Assembly (NCBI GenBank): GCA_016712505.1
Contig: JADJQY010000004.1
Location: forward strand, 186,001 to 250,000
Reading direction: 5' to 3'
DNA length: 64,000 nt
DNA from: Candidatus Eiseniibacteriota bacterium
GTDB taxonomy: Bacteria; Eisenbacteria; RBG-16-71-46; CAIMUX01
Made by a program: the position numbers and the translations under genes. The notes under the pieces are model-generated. The model saw only the letters and a program-made list of their open reading frames with translations, was not told the origin of the DNA and made no database searches. Below, one piece after another: positions 32,135-41,217 of the stretch. Each line of letters opens with the position of its first letter. Within the stretch, counting starts at the first letter, position 1.

Positions 32135-32256
32135 GAGAGTGACGGGCAGTGCCGAGTTCCCCCCCGGACCGAGAGGGTCGGTCGACCGGTCAGGAATTGG
32201 GCGTTCTGAAGCCAATCGCATTCTTGGATAGCACCCATCTAGAAGGAGACGAGGCA

Positions 32257-32907
32257 ATGCAGATGAAGTGGAACGCAGTGCTCCCGTGCATCGCGACCGT
32301 GGCCGCGCTGAGCACGATCGGAATGAGCGCCAACGCCGCGCTACTCAACGGCAGCTTCGAGAACCCCGACGCCTCCGGCGGCGATGTGCCGGGCACGGCC
32401 GATTGGAACAGTTTCAACTTCGTGTTCACTACCGCGGCGCTGGCCCACACCGGCGCGCAGTCGCTCAAGACCTTCGGCCCGTTCGGCCCGGGCGGCGGCT
32501 CGGGCGCGGTGCAGGTCGTCCCGGCGGTCCCGGGTCAGACCTGGGTCGGTGAGATCTATGCTCTGAACGCCTCGCTCGATCCGATCGACAACGTCGACTT
32601 CGGCGTCTTCAAGATCGAGTTCCTGAACGCGAGCTTCCAGCTGGTGGCGGGCGGAGTGCTCGGCGTCGACGTCTTCGAGTCGAACCCGATCAATGCCAGC
32701 GCCCCGATCGACGAGTGGACGCTGCTGGGCGTCGGCACCGCTCCGGCCCCGGCCGGCACGGCCTATGCGCAGGCGGTGATCGTGAAGGTCGATGTCGACG
32801 GCACGCAGGGCGGATCGATCTTCTGGGATGACGCCGATCTGTTCCTCGACGACCCGACCGCGACCGAGACCGGTACCTGGGGTCGGATCAAGAATCTGTA
32901 CAAGTAG
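32257..32907 (+). CDS. Secreted single-domain carbohydrate-binding-like protein
   Basis: 216 residues from ATG at 32257 (AAGGAGA upstream), giving a signal peptide (VAALSTIGMSANAA). The mature part is one CBM4/9-like sandwich: ALLNGSFENPDASGG at its start, ALAHTGAQSLKTFGPFG, and a final strand GGSIFWDDADLFLDD. This is the layout of CBM_4_9 modules, which bind beta-glucans and xylans. It has no catalytic domain or sorting domain and ends TWGRIKNLYK. Transcribed divergently from the glucan ABC ATPase, so a role in glucan binding is likely. Confidence 0.75.
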   Translation: MQMKWNAVLPCIATVAALSTIGMSANAALLNGSFENPDASGGDVPGTADWNSFNFVFTTAALAHTGAQSLKTFGPFGPGGGSGAVQVVPAVPGQTWVGEIYALNASLDPIDNVDFGVFKIEFLNASFQLVAGGVLGVDVFESNPINASAPIDEWTLLGVGTAPAPAGTAYAQAVIVKVDVDGTQGGSIFWDDADLFLDDPTATETGTWGRIKNLYK

Positions 32908-32992
32908 GCAGGATGCTGACCGGTTCCCGTCGCCACGGAGCGGCGGGACCGGCCCGCCGACGTTTGCGCTCGACACTTGGAAGGAGGGACGC

Positions 32993-34411
32993 ATGGAGCA
33001 ACGAGTTTCCCGATCCTGGCTCGCGCTGGCGGTTGCGCTCGCCTGTGCCATCGGATCGCCGAGCAACGCGGAGGTAAACCTCCTGACCAATCCAGGCTTC
33101 GAGAGCGGGGGGGGATCGTACGCCGGTTGGTTCACCTTCGGCAGCGGGGTCCAGCTTTCGCTGCCCACCGGGGACAACATCATCCGCACCGGTAGCGCAG
33201 CCTCGAAGATCTACGGGGAGTTCAGCGGCTGCCCCGGCTCGCCGCAGTTCAGCGTCGGCGGCTACGGACAGGCCTTCACCCCCACCGTGGGCAAGGTCTA
33301 TGAGGCGAGCGGATACTCCTTCATGTCGAACGCCGACCCGATCCCCGGCAGTCTGACCTGCGAGTCCAATCGTCTGATCGTCAAGATCGTCTATTTCAAC
33401 GCCGTGTCCGGCGGCTCGGAGATCGCCTCCAACGAACTCGTGATCGGGGATTGGGACACGCCGCGCAACCGTTGGATCCCGTTCACCGTCTCGGCCCCTG
33501 CCCCGGCCGGCGCCCTGCGGGTGGAGATTCTGTTCCTCTACCTGCAGCCGGCCTGCGATCCGGGCGCGATCTACGTCGACGACACCGCCTTCTGCCAGCG
33601 CGACAATCCCGCGCAGCCGAACCTCCTGTCCAATCCGAGCTTCAACACGAATCTGGCCGGATGGAGCGTGTTCGGCAACGTCTTCCACGATTCGCGGCCG
33701 ATCATCGTCCGGACCCCGAGCGGCAGCGCCAAGCTCTTCTCGACCTTCCAGCCGGATGCTCCGTCGGGCCTCTTCCAGACCTTCGCCGCGTCGCCGGGCA
33801 CCGCCTGGCAGCTCGACGTCTACTCCCTCACCACCTGCCGAGAGGATCCGATCACTGGCGGGAACAACAACTACGCGGTCGCCCGGATCGTCTACCGCGA
33901 CTCGAGCAACAACCAGCTCGGCGCGGCGGAACAGGTGATCCTGACCAACAGTTCGCCTCTCGGAACCTGGACTCAGCACACCGTGGTTGCCGGAAGTGCC
34001 CCGCCCGGAACCGTCGCGGTGGAACCGTTCATTCTCTTCATCTCGCCGGCCCTCGAGGGAGGCGCGATGTGGGTCGACGATGCACGCTTCGTTGAACGCA
34101 ATCCGGCCGCCGTACCGCTCACCGGTCCCGGCTCGGGTCTGGAGCTGGGACAGAACGTGCCGAACCCCTTCGCGCACGGGACGCGTATCGACTTCGCGCT
34201 CCCCGCGGCGGGACCGGTACAGGTCGAGGTCTTCGACCTCGGCGGCCGCTCGGTCGCCGAGCTGTTCCGCGGGGATCTGTCCGAGGGAAGCCATCAACTG
34301 AACTGGGATGGACGTCTGGCCAATGGCCGGCCCGCCCCGGCGGGCATCTACCACTATCGAATCCGGACACTGGTGGGAGAGCAGTCACGCAGCATGCTGT
34401 TGACCCGTTAG
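32993..34411 (+). CDS. Secreted protein with two CBM4/9-like domains and a sorting domain
   Basis: 472 residues; ATG follows AAGGAGGGACGC. Signal peptide LALAVALACAIGSPSNA. Two homologous sandwiches: about 28-200 (VNLLTNPGFESGGGSYAGW ... AIYVDDTAFCQ) and about 208-380 (PNLLSNPSFNTNLAGW ... GAMWVDDARFVE). Each opens with NLL-[ST]NP-[GS]F and closes with V-DD-A-F. The C-terminus is a sorting domain (LGQNVPNPFAHGTRIDF, VFDLGGRSVAELF, PAGIYHYRIRTL). No catalytic motif. Likely a cell-surface glucan-binding protein working with the nearby GH17 and GH16 enzymes. Confidence 0.83.
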   Translation: MEQRVSRSWLALAVALACAIGSPSNAEVNLLTNPGFESGGGSYAGWFTFGSGVQLSLPTGDNIIRTGSAASKIYGEFSGCPGSPQFSVGGYGQAFTPTVGKVYEASGYSFMSNADPIPGSLTCESNRLIVKIVYFNAVSGGSEIASNELVIGDWDTPRNRWIPFTVSAPAPAGALRVEILFLYLQPACDPGAIYVDDTAFCQRDNPAQPNLLSNPSFNTNLAGWSVFGNVFHDSRPIIVRTPSGSAKLFSTFQPDAPSGLFQTFAASPGTAWQLDVYSLTTCREDPITGGNNNYAVARIVYRDSSNNQLGAAEQVILTNSSPLGTWTQHTVVAGSAPPGTVAVEPFILFISPALEGGAMWVDDARFVERNPAAVPLTGPGSGLELGQNVPNPFAHGTRIDFALPAAGPVQVEVFDLGGRSVAELFRGDLSEGSHQLNWDGRLANGRPAPAGIYHYRIRTLVGEQSRSMLLTR

Positions 34412-34440
34412 CGCTGAGGAGAAACAGGATCCTGCAAGAC

Positions 34441-34480
34441 ACCCGGAGCCGCGCTTCGTCACCAGGAGCGCGGCTCGGGT
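34441..34480 (+). terminator. Hairpin after the CBM gene
   Basis: ACCCG and AGCCGCGCT on the left pair with AGCGCGGCT and CGGGT on the right (14 bp, one bulged G, 11-base loop). It lies 30 bases after the stop at 34411 and 50 bases before the GH17 gene. No T-run, so attenuation rather than full termination is possible. Confidence 0.5.
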
Positions 34481-34532
34481 CGATCCGAAGCGAAGCGGCG
34501 CGGCCTCCACGGCCGGCCGAACTCGAGGCGAG

Positions 34533-35558
34533 ATGATCCGAGCCCTTGCGATCGCTACCCTGCTCGTCTCCGCGCTCAGCAGGCCGGTGGAATCCCAGAC
34601 GACAGGAGAAGGAAAGGAGTCCTTCGTGTCGCGACCGTTCCTCCCGGAACTCTCCTCCCCCTGGACCGCACCTGCGATCTGCTACGGCCCGCACCGCGAC
34701 GGACAGCACCCCGGCGGAGCGTCTCCCTCCGAAGCGGAGCTGCGCGAGGACCTCACCATCCTCGCACGCCACTGGAAGCTGGTCCGGCTGTACGGGGCGG
34801 TGGGGCCCTGCGAGGCGCTGCTACGCCTGATCGCGGAGGAACAGGTGCCGCTTCAGGTCCTGCTCGGCGCCTGGATCGCGCCGGAGTCGAGCGCAGGTGA
34901 CGCCGGTCATGTCGTCCCCGACCCGGAGGCGATCGCGGCGAACCGACGCGAGATCGAGACCGCGATCCGCCTGGCCAACGCGTATCCGGAGATCGTCGTC
35001 GGGGTCAGCGTCGGGAACGAAACGCAGGTGTTCTGGTCCGCGCATCGCAGCCCGGAGGAACAGCTCGTGTCGTACCTGCGGGAAGTCCGGGCGCACACCG
35101 CCGTCCCGATCACCACGGCGGACGACTGGAACTTCTGGCGTCTCCCGGAGAGCGCCGCGATCGCAAACGAGATCGACTTCCTCCTGGTCCACGCCCACCC
35201 GCTCTGGAATGGCATCCAGCTCGACGCCGCCCTCGACTGGACGAGCGCCCGGTTGGCGGAGATCCGCGCGACCCACCCGGGCCGCCGAATCGTGCTGGGA
35301 GAGATCGGCTGGGCGACCGGCCGCCACACCGAGGGTGAGCAGGCCCGGTTGATCAAAGGGGCAACGGGCGAAGCGGAGCAGGCCGAGTTCATCCACGCAC
35401 TCTCCGCCTGGATCCCGCGCGAGCAGGTGGTGACCTTCGTCTTCGAAGCGTTCGACGAGAACTGGAAGGGGGGTCCGCACCCCGACGAAGTCGAGAAGCA
35501 CTGGGGGCTCTACCACACGAACCGGCAACCGAAGCCGGCGCTATCCGGAAAGCGCTGA
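34533..35558 (+). CDS. Exported GH17 beta-1,3-glucanase-like enzyme
   Basis: 341 residues. Short signal peptide (ALAIATLLVSALSRPVES). A single GH17-type TIM barrel: AICYGPHRDGQHP at the first strand, KLVRLYGAVGPCEALL, acid/base Glu163 in VGVSVGNETQVFW, nucleophile Glu257 in IVLGEIGWATG, and the final strand VFEAFDENWKG. This matches the bacterial/fungal Scw11-like branch (COG5309), acting on beta-1,3-glucan by hydrolysis or transglycosylation. It lies 4 bases before the phosphorylase-like gene, so both are in one transcript: the exported enzyme makes oligomers for the cytoplasmic one. Confidence 0.9.
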   Translation: MIRALAIATLLVSALSRPVESQTTGEGKESFVSRPFLPELSSPWTAPAICYGPHRDGQHPGGASPSEAELREDLTILARHWKLVRLYGAVGPCEALLRLIAEEQVPLQVLLGAWIAPESSAGDAGHVVPDPEAIAANRREIETAIRLANAYPEIVVGVSVGNETQVFWSAHRSPEEQLVSYLREVRAHTAVPITTADDWNFWRLPESAAIANEIDFLLVHAHPLWNGIQLDAALDWTSARLAEIRATHPGRRIVLGEIGWATGRHTEGEQARLIKGATGEAEQAEFIHALSAWIPREQVVTFVFEAFDENWKGGPHPDEVEKHWGLYHTNRQPKPALSGKR

Positions 35559-35562
35559 TCCG

Positions 35563-38500
35563 ATGGACCGGAGCGAGAAACGCGACGGTCTGGTCCGGCT
35601 CGACGGTGAGCTGTATGCCTGCATTCCGGATCCGGATCAGCTGGCGCCGTTCTTGATGAGCATCCCGAGTGCGGGCGATCTCTGGATGTACCTCACGTCG
35701 CGCGGTGGACTGACCGCCGGGCGGCGCGACCCGGGTGGAGCGCTCTTCCCCTACGAAACGGCGGACAAGCTCGCCGATGCGCATCTCCACAGCGGTCCGA
35801 TCACCGCCCTCTGGGTCAACCGCCAGGGGGAGCAGCCGGCACTCTGGCGGCCGTTCTGCGATGATCCCACCTCGACAACCACGATCCGCCGCACGCTGTA
35901 CAAGAGCGCGAGCGGAAGCCGCGTGGTGTTCGAGGAGATCCACCAGCGCCTCGGCCTGGGTCTTCGCGCCTCCTGGGCGGCGAGCGACCGCTACGGTTGG
36001 GTGCGCACCGTCAGACTGCAGAACCTCGGCGCGGCTTCCCTCGGGGTCGAAGTGTTTGACGGTCTGCGGAATCTGCTCCCCTTCGGGGTGCCGCTTCCGA
36101 TCTACCAGCGGGCGAGCAGTCTGGTCGATGCCTACAAGCAGACAGACCTCGATCCGGAAAGCCGCCTTGCCGTCTTCTCCCTGTCTTCGGTGATTCTCGA
36201 TCGCCCGGAGGCGGCCGAGGAGCTGCGGGGCAGCATCGCCTGGCGAGTCGGCGGGGGGGAGTTCGACCTGGCGCTCTCGGCCGAGTCGATCCGCCGTTTC
36301 CTCTGCCACGAGCCGTGGCCGGAAACGCCGCGCGTGACCGGAGTGCGCGGCTGCTACCTCACGCGATCGCGCTACCTCCTCGAGGCTGGAGCAGATGTCG
36401 AGTGGCACGTGGTCGTCGACACCGGCCGCACGCAGTCCGAAGTCAGCGACCTGGTCCTGGAGCTGCGCACCCCGCCGCAACTTGCGCTGCGCCTCGCGGA
36501 GGATCTGCGCGAGAACGACCGCCGACTGGTGCGTATCGTCGCGGCGGCGGACGGGCTCCAGGTGACGGGGCAACCTGTGACGGCCGTGCACCACTTCGCC
36601 AACGTGCTCTACAACGGGATGCGGGGCGGGGTGTTCCACCGCAACCACGAAGTGGGACGTCACGCCCTCGATGCGTTCTTCGCCACCCGCAACCGTCCGG
36701 CACAGCAACGCGCCACGGAGTTTCTCGCCGCGCTGCCCGAGACGCTTCCAGCCTCGGAATTGATCGATCGTGCGGCGGGAATCGGCGACCCCGACCTGGA
36801 GCGGCTCTGTCTCGAGTACCTCCCGCTCTACTTCGGGCGCCGCCACGGCGACCCGAGCCGACCGTGGAATCAGTTTCGCATCCAGGTCCGCGATCGCGAC
36901 GGTCGGGAGGCGCTGCGCTACGAGGGCAACTGGCGCGACATCTTCCAGAACTGGGAAGCGCTCACGGCCAGCTTCCCGGCGTTCCTGCCCGGCATCGTGG
37001 CCAAGTTCGTCAATGCGTCGACCGCCGATGGGTGGAACCCGTATCGGATCACCCGCGACGGAATCGACTGGGAAGTACCCGACCCCGACGACCCCTGGAG
37101 TTGCATCGGCTACTGGGGAGACCACCAGATCGTCTACCTGCTCCGGCTGCTGGAAGCGGAGCAGCGTTTCGCCCCGGGGCGCCTCGCCGGTCGATTGGAA
37201 CAGCGGATCTTCGCCCACGCCGACGTACCCTACCGCCTCCGCTCCTATCGGAAGATGCTGGCCAATCGTCGTGAGACGATCGACTTCGACCACGGTCTGG
37301 CCGAACGGATCGCGCGACGGGTGGAGCGCATCGGAACGGACGGCAAGCTAGTCTGCGACCCGGACGGGCGAGTCATTCACGTCTCGCTGCTGGAGAAGCT
37401 CCTGATCCTGGCCCTCTGCAAGTTATCGAATCTCGTCCCGGGGGGCGGGATCTGGATGAACACGCAACGCCCGGAATGGAACGACGCCAACAACGCGCTG
37501 GTCGGCGACGGCATCTCGGTCGTCACCCTCTGCTACCTGCGCCGCTATCTCGCGTTTCTATCCGCGCGGCTGGCGGAAGCCGGGGCGGGCTCGACGCATG
37601 AACTCACCCTCGGCGTGACGACCTGGGCGGAGGAACTGCGGAACGCGTTCGCCGCTGCGCCGCCGCACGGTGCGCGCGATGCCCGGGATGATCGCCGCCT
37701 GCTCGACTGCCTGGGAGTGGCCTACGAGCACCACCGCGAGCGACTCTACGCCGGCCAGGGACTCGACCGTTCGCAGCGGATGAACGGGGCGGAGCTCGCG
37801 GCCTTGCTCGACGCGGCGCTGCTCGAGGTCGACGCCGCGATTCGCGTCAACCGGCGCCCGGATGGCCTCTATCACGCCTACAATCTGCTCGCGCTCGAAC
37901 CGGAGAGCGATACGCTGGAGGTCCGTCCGCTCTATGCGATGCTGGAGGGACAGGTCGCCGCGCTGAGCTCCGGTCTCGTGGGGGCCGAAGAAGCGGTGCA
38001 ACTGATCGATGCCCTGTTCGCCAGCCCGCTCTACCTCGAGTCGGAGCGCAGCTTCCTCCTCTACCCGGAGCGCCGGTTACCCGGCTTCCTGGAGAAGAAC
38101 CGCATCGCTCCAACGCTCCTCGAGGCGAATCCTCTCCTGCGCGAACTGATCGCCACCGGCGAAGAGATGATCGTCGTCCGGGACTCGCTCGTCGGGTACC
38201 GCTTCCACCCCGACCTACGCAACGCACGTGACCTGGCTCGCGATCTGGACCAGCTGGCGCAGAAGTCGCCGTGGACCGAGACGGTAGCGCTCCACCGCGC
38301 GGAGGTGCTGGAGCTGTTCGAGGCGGTGTTCCAGCATCGTTCCTTTACCGGTCGCTCGGGAACGATGTACGGCTACGAGGGACTCGGCTGCATCTACTGG
38401 CACATGGTGGCCAAGCTGCTCCTTGCGGTCCAGGAGGTTGCGCTGCGGGCCGAGCGCGAGGGCGCCCCGAAGACGCTGGTCGCGACACTCTTCACCGCGT

Positions 38501-39012
38501 ACGGACGGATTCGCCGCGGCCTGGGCTTCGAGAAGAGCGCGCGGGAGTTCGGAGCCTTCCCCACCGACCCCTACTCGCACACCCCGCGTCATGCGGGCGC
38601 GCAGCAACCGGGCATGACCGGCCAGGTGAAGGAGGAGATCCTCGCGCGCTGGGGAGAACTTGGTCTGGTGGTTGCGTCGGGAACACTGCGGTTCGAGCCT
38701 CGGATCTTGCAGGCTGCGGAGTTCCTCTCGGTCGTCGAGTCGTTTCGCTTCGTCCATCTCGATGGAGAGGCGGAGACGATCAAAGTTCCGACCGGAGCGC
38801 TCGCCTTCAGCTTCTGTCAGGTTCCGATTCTCTACCACCTGAGCGAGGGGGCGGAGGCGATCACCCTCCACCTGCGGGACGGCGATCGACGTGTCATCCC
38901 CGGTCGCGCGCTCGACACCGAGTGGAGTGGCTCGATCTTCGATCGACGCGGCGTGATCCGCCGGATCGAGGTGCAGGTGCCCCGATCCGGCCTTCGCCTC
39001 AGCGGGCGATGA
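35563..39012 (+). CDS. Clan GH-Q beta-1,3-glucan phosphorylase candidate (GH161/GH149-like)
   Basis: 1149 residues without a signal peptide, so cytoplasmic. The N-terminal part (about 1-370) is a beta-sandwich with phosphorylase-like features (DLWMYLTSRGGLTAGRRDP; NRQGEQPALWRPFCDD). The core (about 440-900) is an (alpha/alpha) barrel containing YEGNWRDIFQNWEAL, KFVNASTADGWNPYRI and SCIGYWGDHQIVYLL. Size, lack of export and domain order fit GH94 relatives, above all the 1100-residue GH161 and GH149 beta-1,3-glucan phosphorylases. These split oligoglucans with phosphate to give glucose 1-phosphate, saving ATP. I assign the clan with fair confidence and the exact family by context. Its last 14 bases overlap the convergent GH16 gene. 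Confidence 0.75.
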   Translation: MDRSEKRDGLVRLDGELYACIPDPDQLAPFLMSIPSAGDLWMYLTSRGGLTAGRRDPGGALFPYETADKLADAHLHSGPITALWVNRQGEQPALWRPFCDDPTSTTTIRRTLYKSASGSRVVFEEIHQRLGLGLRASWAASDRYGWVRTVRLQNLGAASLGVEVFDGLRNLLPFGVPLPIYQRASSLVDAYKQTDLDPESRLAVFSLSSVILDRPEAAEELRGSIAWRVGGGEFDLALSAESIRRFLCHEPWPETPRVTGVRGCYLTRSRYLLEAGADVEWHVVVDTGRTQSEVSDLVLELRTPPQLALRLAEDLRENDRRLVRIVAAADGLQVTGQPVTAVHHFANVLYNGMRGGVFHRNHEVGRHALDAFFATRNRPAQQRATEFLAALPETLPASELIDRAAGIGDPDLERLCLEYLPLYFGRRHGDPSRPWNQFRIQVRDRDGREALRYEGNWRDIFQNWEALTASFPAFLPGIVAKFVNASTADGWNPYRITRDGIDWEVPDPDDPWSCIGYWGDHQIVYLLRLLEAEQRFAPGRLAGRLEQRIFAHADVPYRLRSYRKMLANRRETIDFDHGLAERIARRVERIGTDGKLVCDPDGRVIHVSLLEKLLILALCKLSNLVPGGGIWMNTQRPEWNDANNALVGDGISVVTLCYLRRYLAFLSARLAEAGAGSTHELTLGVTTWAEELRNAFAAAPPHGARDARDDRRLLDCLGVAYEHHRERLYAGQGLDRSQRMNGAELAALLDAALLEVDAAIRVNRRPDGLYHAYNLLALEPESDTLEVRPLYAMLEGQVAALSSGLVGAEEAVQLIDALFASPLYLESERSFLLYPERRLPGFLEKNRIAPTLLEANPLLRELIATGEEMIVVRDSLVGYRFHPDLRNARDLARDLDQLAQKSPWTETVALHRAEVLELFEAVFQHRSFTGRSGTMYGYEGLGCIYWHMVAKLLLAVQEVALRAEREGAPKTLVATLFTAYGRIRRGLGFEKSAREFGAFPTDPYSHTPRHAGAQQPGMTGQVKEEILARWGELGLVVASGTLRFEPRILQAAEFLSVVESFRFVHLDGEAETIKVPTGALAFSFCQVPILYHLSEGAEAITLHLRDGDRRVIPGRALDTEWSGSIFDRRGVIRRIEVQVPRSGLRLSGR

Positions 39013-40602
39013 CGATCCGATCGCTCTCCACCGTGCTGCCCGCACGGTAGCGGTAGAGATACACCCCGGCCTCAAGCTCCACCCCGGCCTCGTCCCGTCC
39101 ATCCCAGACGAGCGCGTGCGCTCCCGCCGAACGTGGCCCGGTCGCCAAGGAGGCGGATCTGCCGACCCGCGACATCGAAGATCGTCAACTCCGCCGATCC
39201 CGGCGATCGGAAGGACGTACTGGAACGTGACCAGCCCGGAACTCGGGTTGGGCTCCGCGCGGCTGAAGCGGGTGCGCACCGCGGGCGACAAGGGGTCGGC
39301 CGGTGCATCCGCCGGAGGATCGGCCGGCGCAAAGAGGAACGACTCGACGATCGCTTCCTGGTTCGTACTCGGCGGCCCGCTGAACTGCCAGAGATTCAGG
39401 TGGACTCGCGGAATCTCGGGTCTCGGGATGTGCGGGCCAGTATAGGTCCAGGTGTGGATCAGGTTCGCCGGGAGTTCATCATCGGGGCCACCCCGCCAGC
39501 TGCGGAACTCCACCCGATCCGCCAGCCAGCGAAAGGCGTGGGTCGTCCGCTCGGTCGCTCCGATCGTGGCCGAGAAGCGCTCGATGTTCCCCGGGTAGTC
39601 GAAGGGCTGAGCCACGAACTGCGCCGGGCCGTTCGCCGCGTTTCCCCAGCGACTCCACTCCACGTCGATCTCGTTGTACGGATTCCACCACCCGTAGGCC
39701 GGGTCGTAGCACGCACCGTATTGCCAGATGAAGAGGCCGAAGACCACCGTCGGATCGAAGGCGTGGATCGGACCCACCGTGGTGAACTGATAGTCCCCGT
39801 AGCCCAGGACGTCCTGCAGCACCACCTCGGTGCTGTACCACGATCCGCTCTGGTTCTTCACCGTGAGATGCAGCCTCCCCTGAGCGTCGACCCAGGTGCA
39901 GTTGGCGGTGTCGCAGAAGAGGTTTGGTCCCGGTCCGAAGAATCCCGGCCCCTTCACCCGCCAGGTGCGTCCGCTGAAGGCGAGGGTGCGCCCACCGGGA
40001 AAGTCGTTCCACTGCTGCTGCTCCAGGGTCGGGGGACCGAGCTCGTCGCACGTCGCCTGGTCGTAGTAGACGTCCGGCTGCGGATCGGTGGGACTCTGCA
40101 GCACACCGAGCAGGAAGTGGATCGCGGCGGTGCCGGCCGGCGCGGGCTGACTCGTGACCGCGACCACGTTCGCTTCCCCCGCGGGAGTGCCGGCATCGGC
40201 CAGGGTGTGGGATTCATAGCTGATCAGCGTGCCGTTGGCCGCGCGCCACTCGATGTTGAGGATCGCCTTGCACTGGCCGAGCAGCGGCTTGAGCGTGGCG
40301 TGTTCAACCGAGACCGAGGCGCTCCAGCGATCGCCCGGAGCGGAGTCGAGCCGCTGCCAGTAGCCGGAAACATCCCAGTTCCCGTTGTTCGGCCCGGACA
40401 CGCGCGCCGCGGTGTCTCCATGGGTCGCGGCGGTCGAGGTTCCGATCTGACCGAACTGGTTCCATCCGCCGAACACCTGGCCGCCGGTTCCGGGCAGTTC
40501 GAAGCTGGGATTGGCCAGGAGACACTGGGCCCGGACGGCTGGGGCGCCGGCGACGGTGAGCAGCGACAACACCCCGAGGAGCAGTAGACGACGAGGAAGC
40601 AT
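38999..40602 (-). CDS. Secreted GH16-like glucanase with CBM and sorting domain; two apparent frameshifts
   Basis: ATG at 40602 with GGAGAG upstream; signal peptide LLLGVLSLLTVAGAPAVRA. A CBM-like sandwich (about 26-190, CLLANPSFELPGTGG) is followed by a GH16-fold domain (about 192-430) with the ExDxE catalytic strand YNEIDVEWSRWG (Glu311, Asp313, Glu315), as in lichenase-like GH16. The sorting domain then needs two frame changes. One extra G in the G-run at 39199-39201 restores AELTIFDVAGRQIRLLGD. A second at 39123-39125 restores HALVWDGRDEAGVELEAG and GVYLYRYRAGSTVESD, ending at TGA 38999-39001. Without correction the frame runs about 330 codons antisense into the phosphorylase gene. Either sequencing error or recent loss of secretion sorting; the corrected length is 533 residues. 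Confidence 0.8.
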
Positions 40603-40674
40603 GGCACTCTCCGATAGAAGTACGCCCGAGCCGACCCTGCTCGCAGAAACGGCCCGAATTCCGGGCCTGAGCAG

Positions 40675-40703
40675 AGTTTACCCGACGCCGCGGGCACGAC
40701 CAA
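40675..40703 (-). promoter_or_regulatory. Probable promoter of the GH16-like gene
   Basis: On the minus strand TTGGTC (40703-40698), 17 bases, TAAACT (40680-40675). Each hexamer matches four of six consensus bases with ideal spacing. The start point would fall near 40668. That is at the edge of a hairpin (GGCCCG and CGGGCC at 40651-40667, enclosed by CTGCTC/GAGCAG), so the mRNA would begin with a stem-loop. Confidence 0.5.
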
Positions 40704-40893
40704 GGCTCGCCCGGTCGGCGCGCGCCGATTCCGTCGATTGACAGCCGCCCGTCGGGCGCCGTACCGTGATTCACGCGCGCGGGATCATCGGTTCATCCGG
40801 GTCGTGCCGCGACGCAGCAGCCATGCACCCGTCCCGGACGCGATCGTCCCGGGCACGAACCCTGCCCCCGTGCGGCAGGAGAAGGAGGACGCC

Positions 40894-40953
40894 ATGATGA
40901 CCGCCACTGTGAAGGACTCCCCGGCGTCCCGTTCCTTCCGTCGCCTCGCGTAG
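40894..40953 (+). CDS. Possible 19-residue peptide or leader ORF
   Basis: Two adjacent ATGs follow a very strong ribosome site (AGGAGAAGGAGGACGCC). The reading MMTATVKDSPASRSFRRLA then stops at TAG. It is too short to judge by composition and no family is recognised. The strong initiation signal is the only evidence that it is translated. Confidence 0.25.
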   Translation: MMTATVKDSPASRSFRRLA

Positions 40954-41102
40954 CGCGACTCGCCTCCTCCCAATCGCCCCCTGGTCCGACGGCCACGAGG
41001 GATGACGCAGGGCTCGGTGAGCGAGCGCTCGACGCCTGCCTGCCGGTCGGCGCGCGTCCGATTCAGATCGAATCACGCGCGATGAGGACGCCCGGTCCCA
41101 GT

Positions 41103-41159
41103 GCAACTCTGATAGGGCAACTCTGATAGGGCAACCCCGATAGGGGCAACCCCGACAGG
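41103..41159. repeat. 14-bp tandem repeat, four copies
   Basis: Unit GCAACTCTGATAGG: two exact copies at 41103-41130, then two drifted copies (GCAACCCCGATAGG at 41131-41144 and GCAACCCCGACAGG at 41146-41159). A partial fifth copy (CCAACCCG) follows. It lies 60 bases before the rsgA start, in what should be its leader or promoter region. Confidence 0.8.
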
Positions 41160-41217
41160 GCCAACCCGCATTCGCACCTCCGGGCGGCGCCCCGAGGTGT
41201 TTGGGAGAGGCATCCGC

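Larger units (their letters stand above)
40704..41217. other. Intergenic region with dyad and short repeats
   Basis: Between the divergent GH16-like gene and rsgA. Contents seen: a possible 19-codon ORF (40894-40953), a compound dyad at 41052-41080 (GCGCGT/ACGCGC outside, GATTC/GAATC inside), and a 14-bp tandem repeat at 41103-41159. No clear sigma-70 promoter for rsgA was picked out. Confidence 0.5.

Noticed and set aside
38215..38998. Continuation of the minus-strand GH16 frame into the phosphorylase gene
   Set aside because: The sequence loses domain character after two G-run insertions; the corrected frame gives a complete sorting domain ending at 38999.
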